Notes under the pieces: model-generated
The model's database searches: none
Told to the model about the DNA's origin: nothing
The model's input: the letters and a program-made list of their open reading frames with translations, nothing else
Program-made: the position numbers and the translations under genes
Assembly (NCBI RefSeq): GCF_003344965.1
Contig: NZ_CP031194.1
Coordinates: 4,712,001-4,776,000, forward strand
Direction of reading: 5' to 3'
Length of the DNA stretch: 64,000 nt
From: Streptomyces paludis
GTDB lineage: Bacteria > Actinomycetota > Actinomycetes > Streptomycetales > Streptomycetaceae
Shown here: positions 7,347-17,810 of the stretch, piece by piece
How the letters are laid out: every line of letters begins with the position of its first letter
How positions within the stretch are numbered: the stretch's first letter is position 1

Positions 7347-9254
7347 TTACTGCTTCGTCGTGAACGACATCGCCAGGTAGCGCTTCTTGCTGTACTCATT
7401 GGGCTTGCTGATGAACGGGCTGGAGATGAACATCCGGCCGTCCCGGTAGAGCAACTCCATGGAGCTGGGCGTGCTGAAGTCGTTCTCCTGCTCGGTGGCC
7501 GACCGCTCGCCCGAGTTCTCCAGCAACAGCGTCTGCTTGAACGTCGAGCCGTCGACGGAGATGATCTCGCCGCCCTTGTCATAGGTGGGCGTCTTGTACA
7601 CGATCACGTTCGAGCCGTCCATCCGGACCGGGTACATCTGCCGGCGCTCGCCCGCGTCGGCGCGGCCCGTGACGCCCTTTCCGGTGGTGAGGTCGAAGCC
7701 GATGATCTCGTTCGTACGCCCGTAGTCCGAGCTGCCCTCGTGCTCCGCGGTCGGCACGTAGATCTTGCCGTCGCCCACCACCATCAGCGAGCACTTCTCG
7801 ACATCCGTCGAACCGCAGCGCGCCTCGAACTTGCCCACCGCGGAGATCTTGGCCAGCAGCTTTCCGGTCTTCTCGTCGATCGAGAAGAGGTCCGAGAAGC
7901 CGTTGCCGCCCTCGGCGGTGTCACCGACGTCGGCGGCGACCACCAGCGGCTTGGTGGAGACGATGTGCGGGTAGTCGACACCGGACGGCATCGTGTACGC
8001 GGAGAGCGGCGCGCCCGTGAGCGGGTTGAGCGACTGGATGGTCATCTGCGGGTCGTTGGTCGAGCCGCACTTGCGGACCGCGACCAGCGCCTCGCCCCCG
8101 CCGTAGCCGGTGTCGTAGCAGCCGTCGGTGCTGACCTCGGGCTTCCAGCGGACGGCGCCGGTCTTGATGTTGAAGGCGGCGCCGCCGTCGAAGCCGCCGA
8201 CGGCGACCGTCTCGCCGCTGAGGGTGATCTCGCCGAAGGAGTAGTCGCGCTCCCCGTCGTTGGTGTCCTTGAGCGACTTGTTCCAGACCATCTCACCGGA
8301 CTTGAGGTCGATCACGGCGATCTTGGTGCAGCGCGGGTACTTGTTCGCCTCCGACGGCTTCTCGGCCGCGAAGGCGATCGCGGTCCGGTAGTCCTTGGAG
8401 ACATGCTTGGTGGTGGCGCAGATCTCGCCGGGCAGCGGGATCGCCCAGAGCTGGGTGCCCTTGGTCAGGTCGTAGCCGACGATCTGGTCGATGCCCGTCT
8501 TGACGTACGTGGAGTCGCTGAGCCACGAGCCGTAGACGGACGTGCTGTCCGTGACCTTGGGCAGCGGCACGGTGAAGGCGACCTTGGCCTTGGTGTTGGA
8601 CGGCGCCTGCTCCGAGCCGCCGCCGCCCGTACCGCCCTTGTCGCCGTCCTTGTCGCCGTCCTTCGTGTCACCGGTGGCGCCGGACGAGCTGTTCTTGGCC
8701 TCGTCCTTCTTGGAGCCGCCGGAGTTCGCGAACCAGACACCGGCGCCGATGATCAGCACGACGGCGACGGCCGCGGCGATGACGATCTGGAGCCGGGTGT
8801 TGGACTTGCCGGGCTTGCCGCCGGACACGGCGGTCGCGGGCTGCTGGAACTGCTGGAACCCCTGCGGGTGTTGCGGGTACTGCTGCTGATACTGCGGGTA
8901 CTGATGAGGCTGCTGATACCCCTGCTGCTGGTATGGCGGGTGGCCCTGCTGGTACGGGGGCTGCTGCGCCGGGTAGCCGTAACCCGGCGGCGGTACGGGC
9001 GGCTGCTGGCCCGGGTAGCCGTACCCGGCGGGCGGCGGGTCCTGCGGGGCGCCGAACCCGCCCGCCGGGGGCTCCTGCGGCGCGCCGAAACCGGCGGGCG
9101 CGGGGCCGGGCGGCTGCTGGGGCGGGGTGGGGGGTGCGGGCGGCGTGGTCGGCTGGCTGGGCTCAGCGGGCCGGCCGGCCGGCGCCGGGGGCTGGTTCGG
9201 CGGCTGACTCGGTGGCGTGGGGGGCTGGTTCGGGGGCTGCGGAGGCTGTGTCAT
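7347..9254 (-). CDS. Membrane-anchored PQQ-like beta-propeller protein (second of pair)
   Basis: A 635-aa protein with three parts. Residues 1 to about 150 are a cytoplasmic tail very rich in Pro, Gln, Gly and Tyr (repeats such as GYGYPGQQPP and QPPYQQ). One membrane segment follows (about 156-176, LQIVIAAAVAVVLIIGAGVW). After a short Gly/Asp/Lys linker comes an extracellular domain of about 420 residues. It has repeating blades such as IVGYDLTKGTQLWAIPLP, IAVIDLKSGEMVWNKSL and IIGFDLTTGKGV, the PQQ-like propeller pattern, and several paired Cys. No quinoprotein active site can be assigned. It is 16 bp downstream of a longer paralogue, so the two form an operon. The role is unknown; ligand binding or envelope sensing would fit. 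Confidence 0.75.
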   Translation of the reverse strand: MTQPPQPPNQPPTPPSQPPNQPPAPAGRPAEPSQPTTPPAPPTPPQQPPGPAPAGFGAPQEPPAGGFGAPQDPPPAGYGYPGQQPPVPPPGYGYPAQQPPYQQGHPPYQQQGYQQPHQYPQYQQQYPQHPQGFQQFQQPATAVSGGKPGKSNTRLQIVIAAAVAVVLIIGAGVWFANSGGSKKDEAKNSSSGATGDTKDGDKDGDKGGTGGGGSEQAPSNTKAKVAFTVPLPKVTDSTSVYGSWLSDSTYVKTGIDQIVGYDLTKGTQLWAIPLPGEICATTKHVSKDYRTAIAFAAEKPSEANKYPRCTKIAVIDLKSGEMVWNKSLKDTNDGERDYSFGEITLSGETVAVGGFDGGAAFNIKTGAVRWKPEVSTDGCYDTGYGGGEALVAVRKCGSTNDPQMTIQSLNPLTGAPLSAYTMPSGVDYPHIVSTKPLVVAADVGDTAEGGNGFSDLFSIDEKTGKLLAKISAVGKFEARCGSTDVEKCSLMVVGDGKIYVPTAEHEGSSDYGRTNEIIGFDLTTGKGVTGRADAGERRQMYPVRMDGSNVIVYKTPTYDKGGEIISVDGSTFKQTLLLENSGERSATEQENDFSTPSSMELLYRDGRMFISSPFISKPNEYSKKRYLAMSFTTKQ

Positions 9255-9270
9255 GGCGTGGCTACCTCGG

Positions 9271-11337
9271 TCACTTACCGTAAACGATCATGGTCTTCTT
9301 CTTCAGCAGCTCGGCCCTGGATCCGCTGACCCGGTCGGCGAGCAGATAGAAGCGGCCATCGACGTACGTGTACTTGCTGAAGCTGAAGGAGTTCTCGATC
9401 CCCGCCACCGTGTCCGGGTGCTGGAGCAGGATCTTCGGGCTGCCGCTGCCACCGGGCGTGATGGTCGCGACCGCGCCGCCCTTGTCGTACGTCGGCTGGA
9501 TGTAGACCAGCGGCTTGCCGCCCTCGGTGCCCATCAGCGTCATCGTCCGGCCGGACGGCGCCTCCGTACGGGAGGTGATCGCGCCCGTGGCCAGGCTGTA
9601 CGCGACGACCTCGTTGGCCTTGCCGTAGTCCACGCTCGTCGACATGTAGAAGTGGGTGGCGTCGGCGGCGATCCCGGAGCAGCCCTCGATGTTGTCGTTG
9701 AAGATGATCCCGCCGCCGCAGCTCACGGAGAACTTGTCGTCGCTGCCCTTCATCACGGCGCGCTGGGTGCCGTTGGCGTTGAAGGAGACGATGCTCCAGG
9801 TCTTCTTGTCCCGGTCCTTCATCGAGACGACCAGCGGGTTCACCGAGTAGACCTTGTCGACCTCGTAGCCCTTGACCAGGGTGAACGACCACTTGACCGC
9901 GCCGGTGGCCGGGTTCAGCTCCTGAAGGGCCTTGGTGTCGCCGGTGCGGCAGGTGGCGGCGGCGATCATCCGCTCGCCGCCGCCGGACGCGAACGCGTAC
10001 GGCTTGCAGTCGGTGGTGGGGGTGGCGAAGAGGTCCTTGCCGTCGCTCACGCGGTAGGCGTTGGCGTAGCTGGTGCGGCCGACGGTGACGGTGTTACCGG
10101 TGATCGTCAGCGAGGGGTCCCCGATGAAGTCGAAGAGACCGCCCTTCTCGACGGTCTTCTTCCAGCCACCCTTGCCGGTGTTCAGGTCGACCATCTGGAG
10201 CTGGGTGCATTTGCTCTTGTCGGTGTTGCCGTCCTTGATGGCGACGACCATCTTGCCGTCGGCGGTGGGCGCGGTGGGCGCGGCGCAGATCGGGGCGGCG
10301 AGCGGCAGGGTCCACTTCTTCTTGCCGTCGGCTATGGAGTAGCCCACGACTTCCTTGTACATGGCCTTGACGACCGTGTCGCCGGCGAACCACGGGCCGA
10401 ACACCTCGGCGCCGTTGCGCGGCAGCTGCACGTCGTTGATCAGCATCCAGTCGACCTTGGCCTCGCCGTCCTTGCGCCCGGCGTTGAGGTCGTCGTTGGC
10501 CTCGCGGCCCGTACCGCTGCCGTCGCCCTCGTCGACGCTCGGTGAGGGGGAGGCGGAGGCGTCGGGGGTGTCGCTGCTCTTGCTGACGGCGGGCTTGCCG
10601 TCGTCGTCACCGCCGTTGGCCGTGAGCGCCCAGACGCCGGCGCCGACGAGCACCAGCCCGGCGACGGCCGCGGCGACGATGACGGCCACCTTGTTCTTGG
10701 GCTTCTGGCCGGAGCCATCGGCGCCCATGCCGGCGTAACCGCCGTTGCCGCCGTAACCGCTGCCGCCGGCGAACCCGACGGGCGCGCCGGGGAACTGCTG
10801 GGGCGGGTAGCCGCCCTGCTGCGGCCCGGGGCCGTAGGGTCCCGGCTGGGCGGCGTACGGGCCCGCCTGGCCGGGGTAGGCGCCGGGCTGCTGGCCCGGC
10901 TGAGCGGCGTACGGTCCGGCCTGGCCGGGGTACGCGCCCGGCTGGCCCGGCTGGCCCGGCTGCCCGGCGTAGGGGCCGGGCTGCTGACCGTACGGTCCGG
11001 GCTGCTGGCCGTACGGGCCCGGGGCCTGCGGCGGATAGCCGTAGCCGGGCTCACCGGCGGGCGGCGCCGGCGGGTACGCGTAACCGGGCTGCCCGGTCGG
11101 CGGCGCCTGCGGCGGCTGGGCTGGCGGCTGGGCCGGGGGCTGAGCGGGCGGCTGCGGCGCGGCCTGGGGAGGCTGCGCGGGAGCCTGCGGCGGCTGAGCG
11201 GGCGGCTGGGCCGGGGCCTGCGGCGGCTGCGGCGGAGTCTGCGGTGGTACGGCCGGCTGCTGCGGGGCCCCCTGCTGCGGGTCCTGCGGAGCGCCGAAGC
11301 CTCCCTGCGGCGGTTGCTGGCTGGGTGGCTGGGTCAT
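9271..11337 (-). CDS. Membrane-anchored PQQ-like beta-propeller protein (first of pair)
   Basis: A 688-aa paralogue of the next gene. The ATG at 11335-11337 follows GGGGGAAAG; an in-frame extension to 11541 lacks family-like sequence. The tail (about 1-205) is extremely Pro/Gln/Gly/Tyr-rich with tandem units such as QPGAYPGQAGPYAA and YGQQPGP. A membrane helix follows (VAVIVAAAVAGLVLVGAGVWAL). Next is an acidic Ser/Asp linker and an outward-facing domain with blades of the type VVGYSIADGKKKWTLPL and LQMVDLNTGKGGW. Such low-complexity tails on single-pass proteins are common in Streptomyces; they may support clustering or protein contacts. Both genes probably share a promoter upstream of 11337. 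Substrate and partner are not known. Confidence 0.75.
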   Translation of the reverse strand: MTQPPSQQPPQGGFGAPQDPQQGAPQQPAVPPQTPPQPPQAPAQPPAQPPQAPAQPPQAAPQPPAQPPAQPPAQPPQAPPTGQPGYAYPPAPPAGEPGYGYPPQAPGPYGQQPGPYGQQPGPYAGQPGQPGQPGAYPGQAGPYAAQPGQQPGAYPGQAGPYAAQPGPYGPGPQQGGYPPQQFPGAPVGFAGGSGYGGNGGYAGMGADGSGQKPKNKVAVIVAAAVAGLVLVGAGVWALTANGGDDDGKPAVSKSSDTPDASASPSPSVDEGDGSGTGREANDDLNAGRKDGEAKVDWMLINDVQLPRNGAEVFGPWFAGDTVVKAMYKEVVGYSIADGKKKWTLPLAAPICAAPTAPTADGKMVVAIKDGNTDKSKCTQLQMVDLNTGKGGWKKTVEKGGLFDFIGDPSLTITGNTVTVGRTSYANAYRVSDGKDLFATPTTDCKPYAFASGGGERMIAAATCRTGDTKALQELNPATGAVKWSFTLVKGYEVDKVYSVNPLVVSMKDRDKKTWSIVSFNANGTQRAVMKGSDDKFSVSCGGGIIFNDNIEGCSGIAADATHFYMSTSVDYGKANEVVAYSLATGAITSRTEAPSGRTMTLMGTEGGKPLVYIQPTYDKGGAVATITPGGSGSPKILLQHPDTVAGIENSFSFSKYTYVDGRFYLLADRVSGSRAELLKKKTMIVYGK

Positions 11338-11516
11338 CAGCGCTTTCCCCCTGTTTGGCGCGGGTCCGCCACCCGTTCGTACTCCCCCGCGATCCCGTCG
11401 GGGCATTGCCGTGAATGCGGCCTGCCTCCCCGGAATAGAGCGATTCGGGCGTGGATTCCGCATCGTCACATCAGTCGAGCGGGGCTTCTTTGTATCACCC
11501 GAACCCTTGAACGGGC

Positions 11517-11556
11517 CGGGCCGGTCCACCCCTGTACCCAAGGGAGGACCGGCCCG
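11517..11556. terminator. Hairpin downstream of the ABC-F gene
   Basis: An 11-bp stem CGGGCCGGTCC / GGACCGGCCCG with an 18-nt loop lies 34 bp past the stop of the minus-strand ABC-F gene. It would separate that transcript from the propeller operon promoter just downstream. Confidence 0.7.
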
Positions 11557-11589
11557 TGACGCGCTTGTTATGCGCTCTGCACGCCGTCT

Positions 11590-13422
<1,833 letters not shown>

Positions 13423-13580
13423 TTCACTCCTGCTACGGGGGGACATGCCCCGGGGGACACGCGATCGACGTCCCAGCGTAGTCGCCCGGTAGGACAGCGG
13501 TTCGCAGCGGTTGGCGCGGGGAAACGGACCGGCCGCCCAGCGGTGAGGCGGGGCGGCCGGGTCGGGTCGGGCGGGGCGGG

Positions 13581-15059
13581 TCAGGCGGTGGCCCCGGACA
13601 CCTTGGGGGCGGCGGGGGCGGCGTTCGGCGCGCTCCCCGTACCCGTACCGGCCTCCGGCTGGGCGCTCGCGCCCTTGGTCGGGATGAAGAAGGCGACGAC
13701 GGCGGCCACGAGGGCGACACCGCAGCCGATCATCATGGCGACACGGAAGCCGTTCTCGGAGGCCAGGGCGTGACCGCCGAAGTCGGTGGTCATCTGGGCG
13801 AGGACCACACCGATCACGGCGGCGGCGAAGGAGCTGCCGATGGAGCGCATCAGCGTGTTGAAGCTGTTGGCCGAGGCGGTCTCCGACTGCGGTACGCCGC
13901 CCATGATCAGGGCCGGCATCGCACCGTACGCGAAGCCGACGCCGGTGCTGCAAATGATCGTCACGACGAGCAGCCCCAGCGTGGAGCCCAGCAGCGCCTG
14001 GGAGGCGCCGTAGCCGATGGCGATGATGAGGCTGCCGAGGGCGAGGGTGATCCGGGGGCCGGAGGCGGCGGAGAGCTTGGCGCCGACCGGCGACATCACC
14101 ATCATCATCAGACCGCCCGGCGCCACCCACAGCCCCATGGCGAGCATCGACTGACCGAGACCGTAACCGGTGGCCTCGGGCAACTGGAGCAGCTGCGGAA
14201 TGACGAGGGACTGGGCGTACATCGCGAACCCGACGAGGATGGAGGCGACGTTCGTCATCAGCACCTGGGGGCGGGCGGTGACGCGCAGGTCGACCAGCGG
14301 TTCCTTCGTACGCAGCTCCCAGCGGCCCCAGGCCAGCAGGATGACCACGGCGCCGCCGAGCAGCCCGAGCGTGGAGCCGCTGCCCCAGCCCCAGTCGGCG
14401 CCCTTGGACACACCGAGCAGCAGGCAGACCAGCGCGATGCCCAGTCCGACGGCGCCGAGGCCGTCGAAGCTGCCCTTGGCGGTGTTCTCCTTGCCGGCGG
14501 GCACGAAGAGCGCGACGAGGACGCCGACCAGCAGGCTCAGCGAGGCGGCGACCCAGAACAGCACACGCCAGCTGGCGTTCTCGGCGATCGCGGCGGAGAC
14601 CGGCAGGCCGAGCGCGCCGCCCACTCCCATGGACGCGCTGATCAGGGCGATGGCGCCGCCCAGCTTCTCGGTCGGCACGACATCGCGCAGCAGGCTGATG
14701 CCGAGCGGCACCACGCCCATGCCCATGCCCTGGAGACCGCGTCCGGCGATCATCGGGACCACCGAGGAGGACAGGGCGCAGATCACGGAGCCCAGGACGA
14801 GCGGGCCGATGGAGACCATCAGCATGCGCTTCTTGCCGTACATGTCACCGAGGCGCCCGGCGACGGGGGTGGTGACCGCCGCCGCCAGCAGGGTGGCGGT
14901 GATCACCCACGTGGCGTTCGAGGCGGAGGTGCTGAGCAGCGTCGGCAGTTCGCCGATGAGCGGCACCACCAGGGTCTGCATGAGCGCGGCCACGATCCCC
15001 GCGAGCGCGAGGATTCCGACCACACGGCCGGAGCGGGCCTCGGTACTGGGACTTTCCAC
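13581..15059 (-). CDS. MFS drug efflux transporter, DHA2 (14-TM) type
   Basis: A 492-aa inner-membrane protein with 14 predicted hydrophobic segments, the count of the DHA2/EmrB-QacA group of proton-drug antiporters. The motif A loop between TM2 and TM3 reads GRLGDMYGKKRML. TM5 carries the motif C-like sequence GGALGLPVSAAI. The C-terminal tail is Ala/Pro/Gly-rich. The GTG at 15057-15059 is chosen for its GGGAG site 5 nt upstream. It is divergently transcribed from a MarR-type gene at 15249 across a region with several palindromes, the classic layout of a repressor controlling an efflux pump. The substrate is unknown. Confidence 0.88.
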   Translation of the reverse strand: MESPSTEARSGRVVGILALAGIVAALMQTLVVPLIGELPTLLSTSASNATWVITATLLAAAVTTPVAGRLGDMYGKKRMLMVSIGPLVLGSVICALSSSVVPMIAGRGLQGMGMGVVPLGISLLRDVVPTEKLGGAIALISASMGVGGALGLPVSAAIAENASWRVLFWVAASLSLLVGVLVALFVPAGKENTAKGSFDGLGAVGLGIALVCLLLGVSKGADWGWGSGSTLGLLGGAVVILLAWGRWELRTKEPLVDLRVTARPQVLMTNVASILVGFAMYAQSLVIPQLLQLPEATGYGLGQSMLAMGLWVAPGGLMMMVMSPVGAKLSAASGPRITLALGSLIIAIGYGASQALLGSTLGLLVVTIICSTGVGFAYGAMPALIMGGVPQSETASANSFNTLMRSIGSSFAAAVIGVVLAQMTTDFGGHALASENGFRVAMMIGCGVALVAAVVAFFIPTKGASAQPEAGTGTGSAPNAAPAAPKVSGATA

Positions 15060-15090
15060 GGGTACTCCCTGTTGCTTTCTTCCGGGCGGC

Positions 15091-15117
15091 GGCGGCCATG
15101 GCGGCCATGGCGGCCAT
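15091..15117. repeat. Three tandem 9-bp units GGCGGCCAT
   Basis: Exact copies at 15091-15099, 15100-15108 and 15109-15117 lie in the 5' leader of the efflux-pump gene. Read on the minus strand they give GCC-GCC-ATG repeats, i.e. several ATGs out of frame with the pump gene. They could affect leader structure or simply be slippage products. Confidence 0.85.
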
Positions 15118-15123
15118 GGCGGA

Positions 15124-15184
15124 TTGCACCATGCAAACAATGTGCAGCATGCACATCGCATGCAGCGTACACGTCGCGTGTTAC
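15124..15184. promoter_or_regulatory. Cluster of palindromes between MFS and MarR genes, candidate MarR operators
   Basis: TTGCA-cca-TGCAA (15124-15136) and TGTGCA-gca-TGCACA (15141-15155) are perfect inverted repeats with centres 18 bp apart. A third, imperfect palindrome GTACACG-tcg-CGTGTTAC covers 15167-15184. Two palindromes spaced by under two helical turns in the divergent promoter region fit cooperative binding of the MarR-type repressor encoded at 15249. Confidence 0.7.
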
Positions 15185-15248
15185 ATCTAATGTGAGGTGG
15201 TCGTCCCGCCCCCAGGGGAGGGCCAGCAGGAGCCGGAGGAAGCCGTAC

Positions 15249-15704
15249 GTGAAGAAGCCCATCGACCGGATCGCGTTCGAGACCATGCTGCTCGGGCGTT
15301 ATATGCACCTGCTCAGCCCGCGCCCGCTGGGTGCCGATGGCCGGCTGGACCGCAGCGCGTATCTCCTGCTCAGCCGGATCGAGGCGGAGGGGCCGATGTC
15401 GATCGGCCAGCTCAGCGAGGCGTTCGGCCTGGACACCTCCACGCTCAACCGGCAGACGGCGGCGATGCTGCGGGCGGGGATCGTCGAACGCATCCCGGAC
15501 CCGGACGGCGGCATCGCGCGCAAGTTCGCCATCACCCCGGACGGCGCCCGCCGCCTGGCGGCCGAACGGGCCGAGAACATCCAGGGGCTGGCGAAGGTGA
15601 TGAACGACTGGACGCCGGAGGAGGTGGCCGACTTCGCGGGCTACCTGGGCCGCCTGAACCGCGACATCGAACGAGCCGACGGCCGCCCGTGGCCGGGCCA
15701 CTGA
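15249..15704 (+). CDS. MarR-family repressor of the adjacent efflux pump
   Basis: A 151-aa MarR-type protein. The GTG at 15249 gives VKKPIDRIAFETMLLGRYMH; a GGAGG lies 9 nt upstream. The wHTH includes SAYLLLSRIEAEGPMSIGQL, with recognition helix LDTSTLNRQTAAMLRAGIV and a wing DPDGGIARKFAITPDGARRL. The C-terminal helices DWTPEEVADFAGYLGRLNRDI complete the dimer. It is divergent from the DHA2 pump, with palindromes between, so it most likely represses the pump and itself and is released by the pump's substrate. The ligand is not predictable. Confidence 0.85.
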   Translation: MKKPIDRIAFETMLLGRYMHLLSPRPLGADGRLDRSAYLLLSRIEAEGPMSIGQLSEAFGLDTSTLNRQTAAMLRAGIVERIPDPDGGIARKFAITPDGARRLAAERAENIQGLAKVMNDWTPEEVADFAGYLGRLNRDIERADGRPWPGH

Positions 15705-15752
15705 GGAGGGGGCGGCGGGGCGGCGGGGACGCCCAGCCCGTCAGGAGGCGCC

Positions 15753-16475
15753 TCAGGGGCGGTAAGCACCCCGGTTGTTGTAGTAGACCGTGCCGGCCTT
15801 GAGCTTGGTGGGCGCGAAGAGCTGATCGACCGTCACGAACCGGTACCCCCGCGACTTGAGGTCCGCGAGGATCTTGGGCATCGCGTCCACGGTGGTCTTG
15901 TGTATGTCGTGCATGAGCACGATGTCACCGGGCTTGGTGTACTTCTTGACGGCGGCGGCGACCTTGGCCGCGTCCCGGTGCTTCCAGTCCAGCGTGTCCA
16001 CACTCCAGTTGACCAACGGCCGCCCGGCGGCGGAGCGGACCTTGGCGTTCTGCGCGCCGTAGGGCGGACGCAGGGTCGTCGGCGACTTGCCGGTGGCGTC
16101 CTTGACCGCCTTGTCCGTACGCGAGAGCTGCGACTTGATCTGAGCGGTGGTCAGCTTGGTCAGATCGGGATGGTTCCAGCTGTGGTTGCCTATCTGATGC
16201 CCGGCGGCGGCTTCCTTCCGCACAAGGTCGGGCTTGCTCGCGACGTTCTGGCCGACGACGTAGAAGGTGGCCTTGGCGTCGTAGTCCTTCAGCAGCCCCA
16301 ACAGCCGGTTGGTGTACGAGGCGGGACCGTCGTCGAAGGTCAGCGCGACGCACTTGACCTTACGACAGTCCACAGCCGCGGCCGGGGCCGTGGCGGCGTG
16401 CGCGGTAGTGGTGACGGAAGCGGTGACGGCCAGCAGGGTGGCGGTGGCCATCAGGGTGGCGGCTCGTCTGTCCAT
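15753..16475 (-). CDS. Secreted polysaccharide (NodB-like) deacetylase
   Basis: A 240-aa exported hydrolase. The ATG at 16475 (MDRRAATLMATATLLAVTAS) has GAGG upstream and starts a clear Sec signal ending near AHAATA. The CE4 fold follows: the TFDDGP motif (residues about 46-51) supplies the catalytic and metal Asp, HQIGNHSWNHPDL gives the metal-binding His pair, RPPYGAQN is motif 3, WSVDTLDWKH motif 4, and IVLMHDIHKTT carries the catalytic His. It should remove N-acetyl (or O-acetyl) groups from peptidoglycan, chitin or related glycans outside the cell. The C-terminus ends in TVYYNNRGAYRP. It stands alone, converging with the MarR gene. Confidence 0.9.
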   Translation of the reverse strand: MDRRAATLMATATLLAVTASVTTTAHAATAPAAAVDCRKVKCVALTFDDGPASYTNRLLGLLKDYDAKATFYVVGQNVASKPDLVRKEAAAGHQIGNHSWNHPDLTKLTTAQIKSQLSRTDKAVKDATGKSPTTLRPPYGAQNAKVRSAAGRPLVNWSVDTLDWKHRDAAKVAAAVKKYTKPGDIVLMHDIHKTTVDAMPKILADLKSRGYRFVTVDQLFAPTKLKAGTVYYNNRGAYRP

Positions 16476-16626
16476 GAGAGACCTCACATGAGAGTGGATG
16501 TGAACTCACCTGCTTGGACGACTACTTATCCACAACGGTTGCCCCCACAAGCCCCACTTCCGACCGAATGTCCCGAAGCCTCCACCCGCCGGGCGGGATC
16601 GGCACGCACGATCTCCGCTGGTTACT

Positions 16627-17014
16627 GGGGTGTTGTCGGGCGCGGGTCAGTACCAAGAGGTAACCGGGGTGTACGGGGGCGAGGTGCTTGGCGCTGGGCC
16701 GCCCCTCCTCCTTTCAGTGTCGCGCCTCCGGTGGAGGAGTAAAGGGCGCTCCTTCGTCGCGTCGGCTGCGCCGATTGCGCTGCGCTTCACCCTTGACACC
16801 TCCCCCGGAGTCGCAAGTGCGGATGAGGGGGGGCGGCCGGGGGGAGGGGGCCCGGGGGGTGGTGCCGTGCTGCCACTCGGCTCAGGGTCTGGCGGGCGGG
16901 TGGGCCCTGCGGGGCTGCGCGACAGAGGAATGGGGCGGCCCCACACCGGCTCAGCGGCCGACCGTCCGCTGTGTGCTGAGACTCAAGCCCCGCTGGTCAC
17001 CGTTGCGTTGTGGT
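16627..17014 (+). repeat. Left arm of a long imperfect inverted repeat
   Basis: Starts near GGGGTGTTGTCGGG and runs through CGGGTCAGTACCAAG, CCGGGGTGTACGGG, GAGGAGTAAAGGGCGCTCC, CTTGACACCTCCCC, GAGGAATGGGG and GAGACTCAAGCCCCGCTGG. The same series of blocks, reverse-complemented and in mirrored order, makes up 17417-17810. Identity by eye is roughly 80 percent with small indels, so the copies have diverged and are not an assembly artefact. Confidence 0.85.
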
Positions 17015-17210
17015 GCCCGGAAGGCGGACGGGGTTCTGCTGCCCGGTTCGGGTCTGCGGGCCGCCCCCTTGCCAATCTGACCCATATGGGGCGGTTTGGT
17101 GGGCGGTTGGGGGTCTTCTCGGGCGGCACATGTGTCCTCAGGTGCGTTAGCGGCACTCCAGGGCGCACGGGTGACCCTCGGGGGCCCACCTGGTGCCACC
17201 TGCGTCCCGG
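17015..17210 (+). repeat. Central direct repeat, copy 1 (period about 206 bp)
   Basis: Contains CCCATATGGGGCGGTTTGG at 17081, then GGCGGCACATGTGTCCTCAG and GTGCGTTAGCGGC. The same ordered blocks recur 206 bp downstream. Preceding sequence (GGACGGGG...GCCCGG) also aligns with the spacer before copy 2, so the repeat is nearly head to tail. Confidence 0.8.
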
Positions 17211-17416
17211 CGGCCGCCTTTCCGTGCCGCCGGACGGGGCCTGCCGCCCGGTCGGCCTCTCGGGCCACCCGCCCCCACCCGCATGTCCCATATGGGGCGG
17301 TTTGGCGAGGTGCTAGGGGTCTCCTCTGGCGGCACATGTGTCCTCAGGTGCGTTAGCGGCCCTCCTGGACGCATGGACGGCCTTCAGAGGCCCACTTGCC
17401 GCCACCCGCGTCTCAG
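17211..17416 (+). repeat. Central direct repeat, copy 2
   Basis: CCCATATGGGGCGGTTTGG at 17287 and GGCGGCACATGTGTCCTCAG with GTGCGTTAGCGGC match copy 1 exactly over these blocks and about three quarters of positions elsewhere. It lies between copy 1 and the right inverted arm. Confidence 0.8.
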
Positions 17417-17810
17417 TAACCCCACAACCCACCCTCGGTGACCAGCGGGGCTTGAGTCTCAGCAAACAGCGGACCGTCAGCCGCTGAGCCGGGGCCGAGT
17501 CACCCCATTCCTCTGCCGCGCGCCCCGCAGGGTCCACCGGCCCGCCGGACCCTGAGCCGAGTGGCAGTACGGCGCCACCCTCCGGGCCCCCTCCCCCCGG
17601 CCGCCCCCCTCTCCCGTACACGCGCCGGAAGGGGAGGTGTCAAGGGCGGAGCGCAGCGGAGTCGGCGAAGCCGACGCGACGTTAGGAGCGCCCTTTACTC
17701 CTCCCCTGGAGGCGCGACACTGGCAAAAGGAGGGGCGGCCCAGCGTCAAGCACCTCGCTCCCGTACACCCCGGTCTACCCCTTGGTACTGACCCGCAGAC
17801 AACAGCCCCA
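17417..17810 (-). repeat. Right arm of the long imperfect inverted repeat
   Basis: Reverse complement of the left arm in the same block order, ending with CAGACAACAGCCCC near the DUF397 gene. Together the arms could fold an RNA or single-stranded DNA into a hairpin of nearly 400 bp with the two direct repeats as its loop. Confidence 0.85.

Noticed and set aside
9271..11541. Extended start for the first beta-propeller gene
   Set aside because: The upstream 68 codons lack the Pro/Gln character and family sequence; the ATG at 11337 has a good ribosome-binding site and matches the paralogue's MTQPP start.
15060..15156. Small upstream reading frame MAAMAAMAAAARKK in the pump leader
   Set aside because: It arises from the 9-bp repeats and has no independent ribosome-binding site; kept only as a regulatory possibility.
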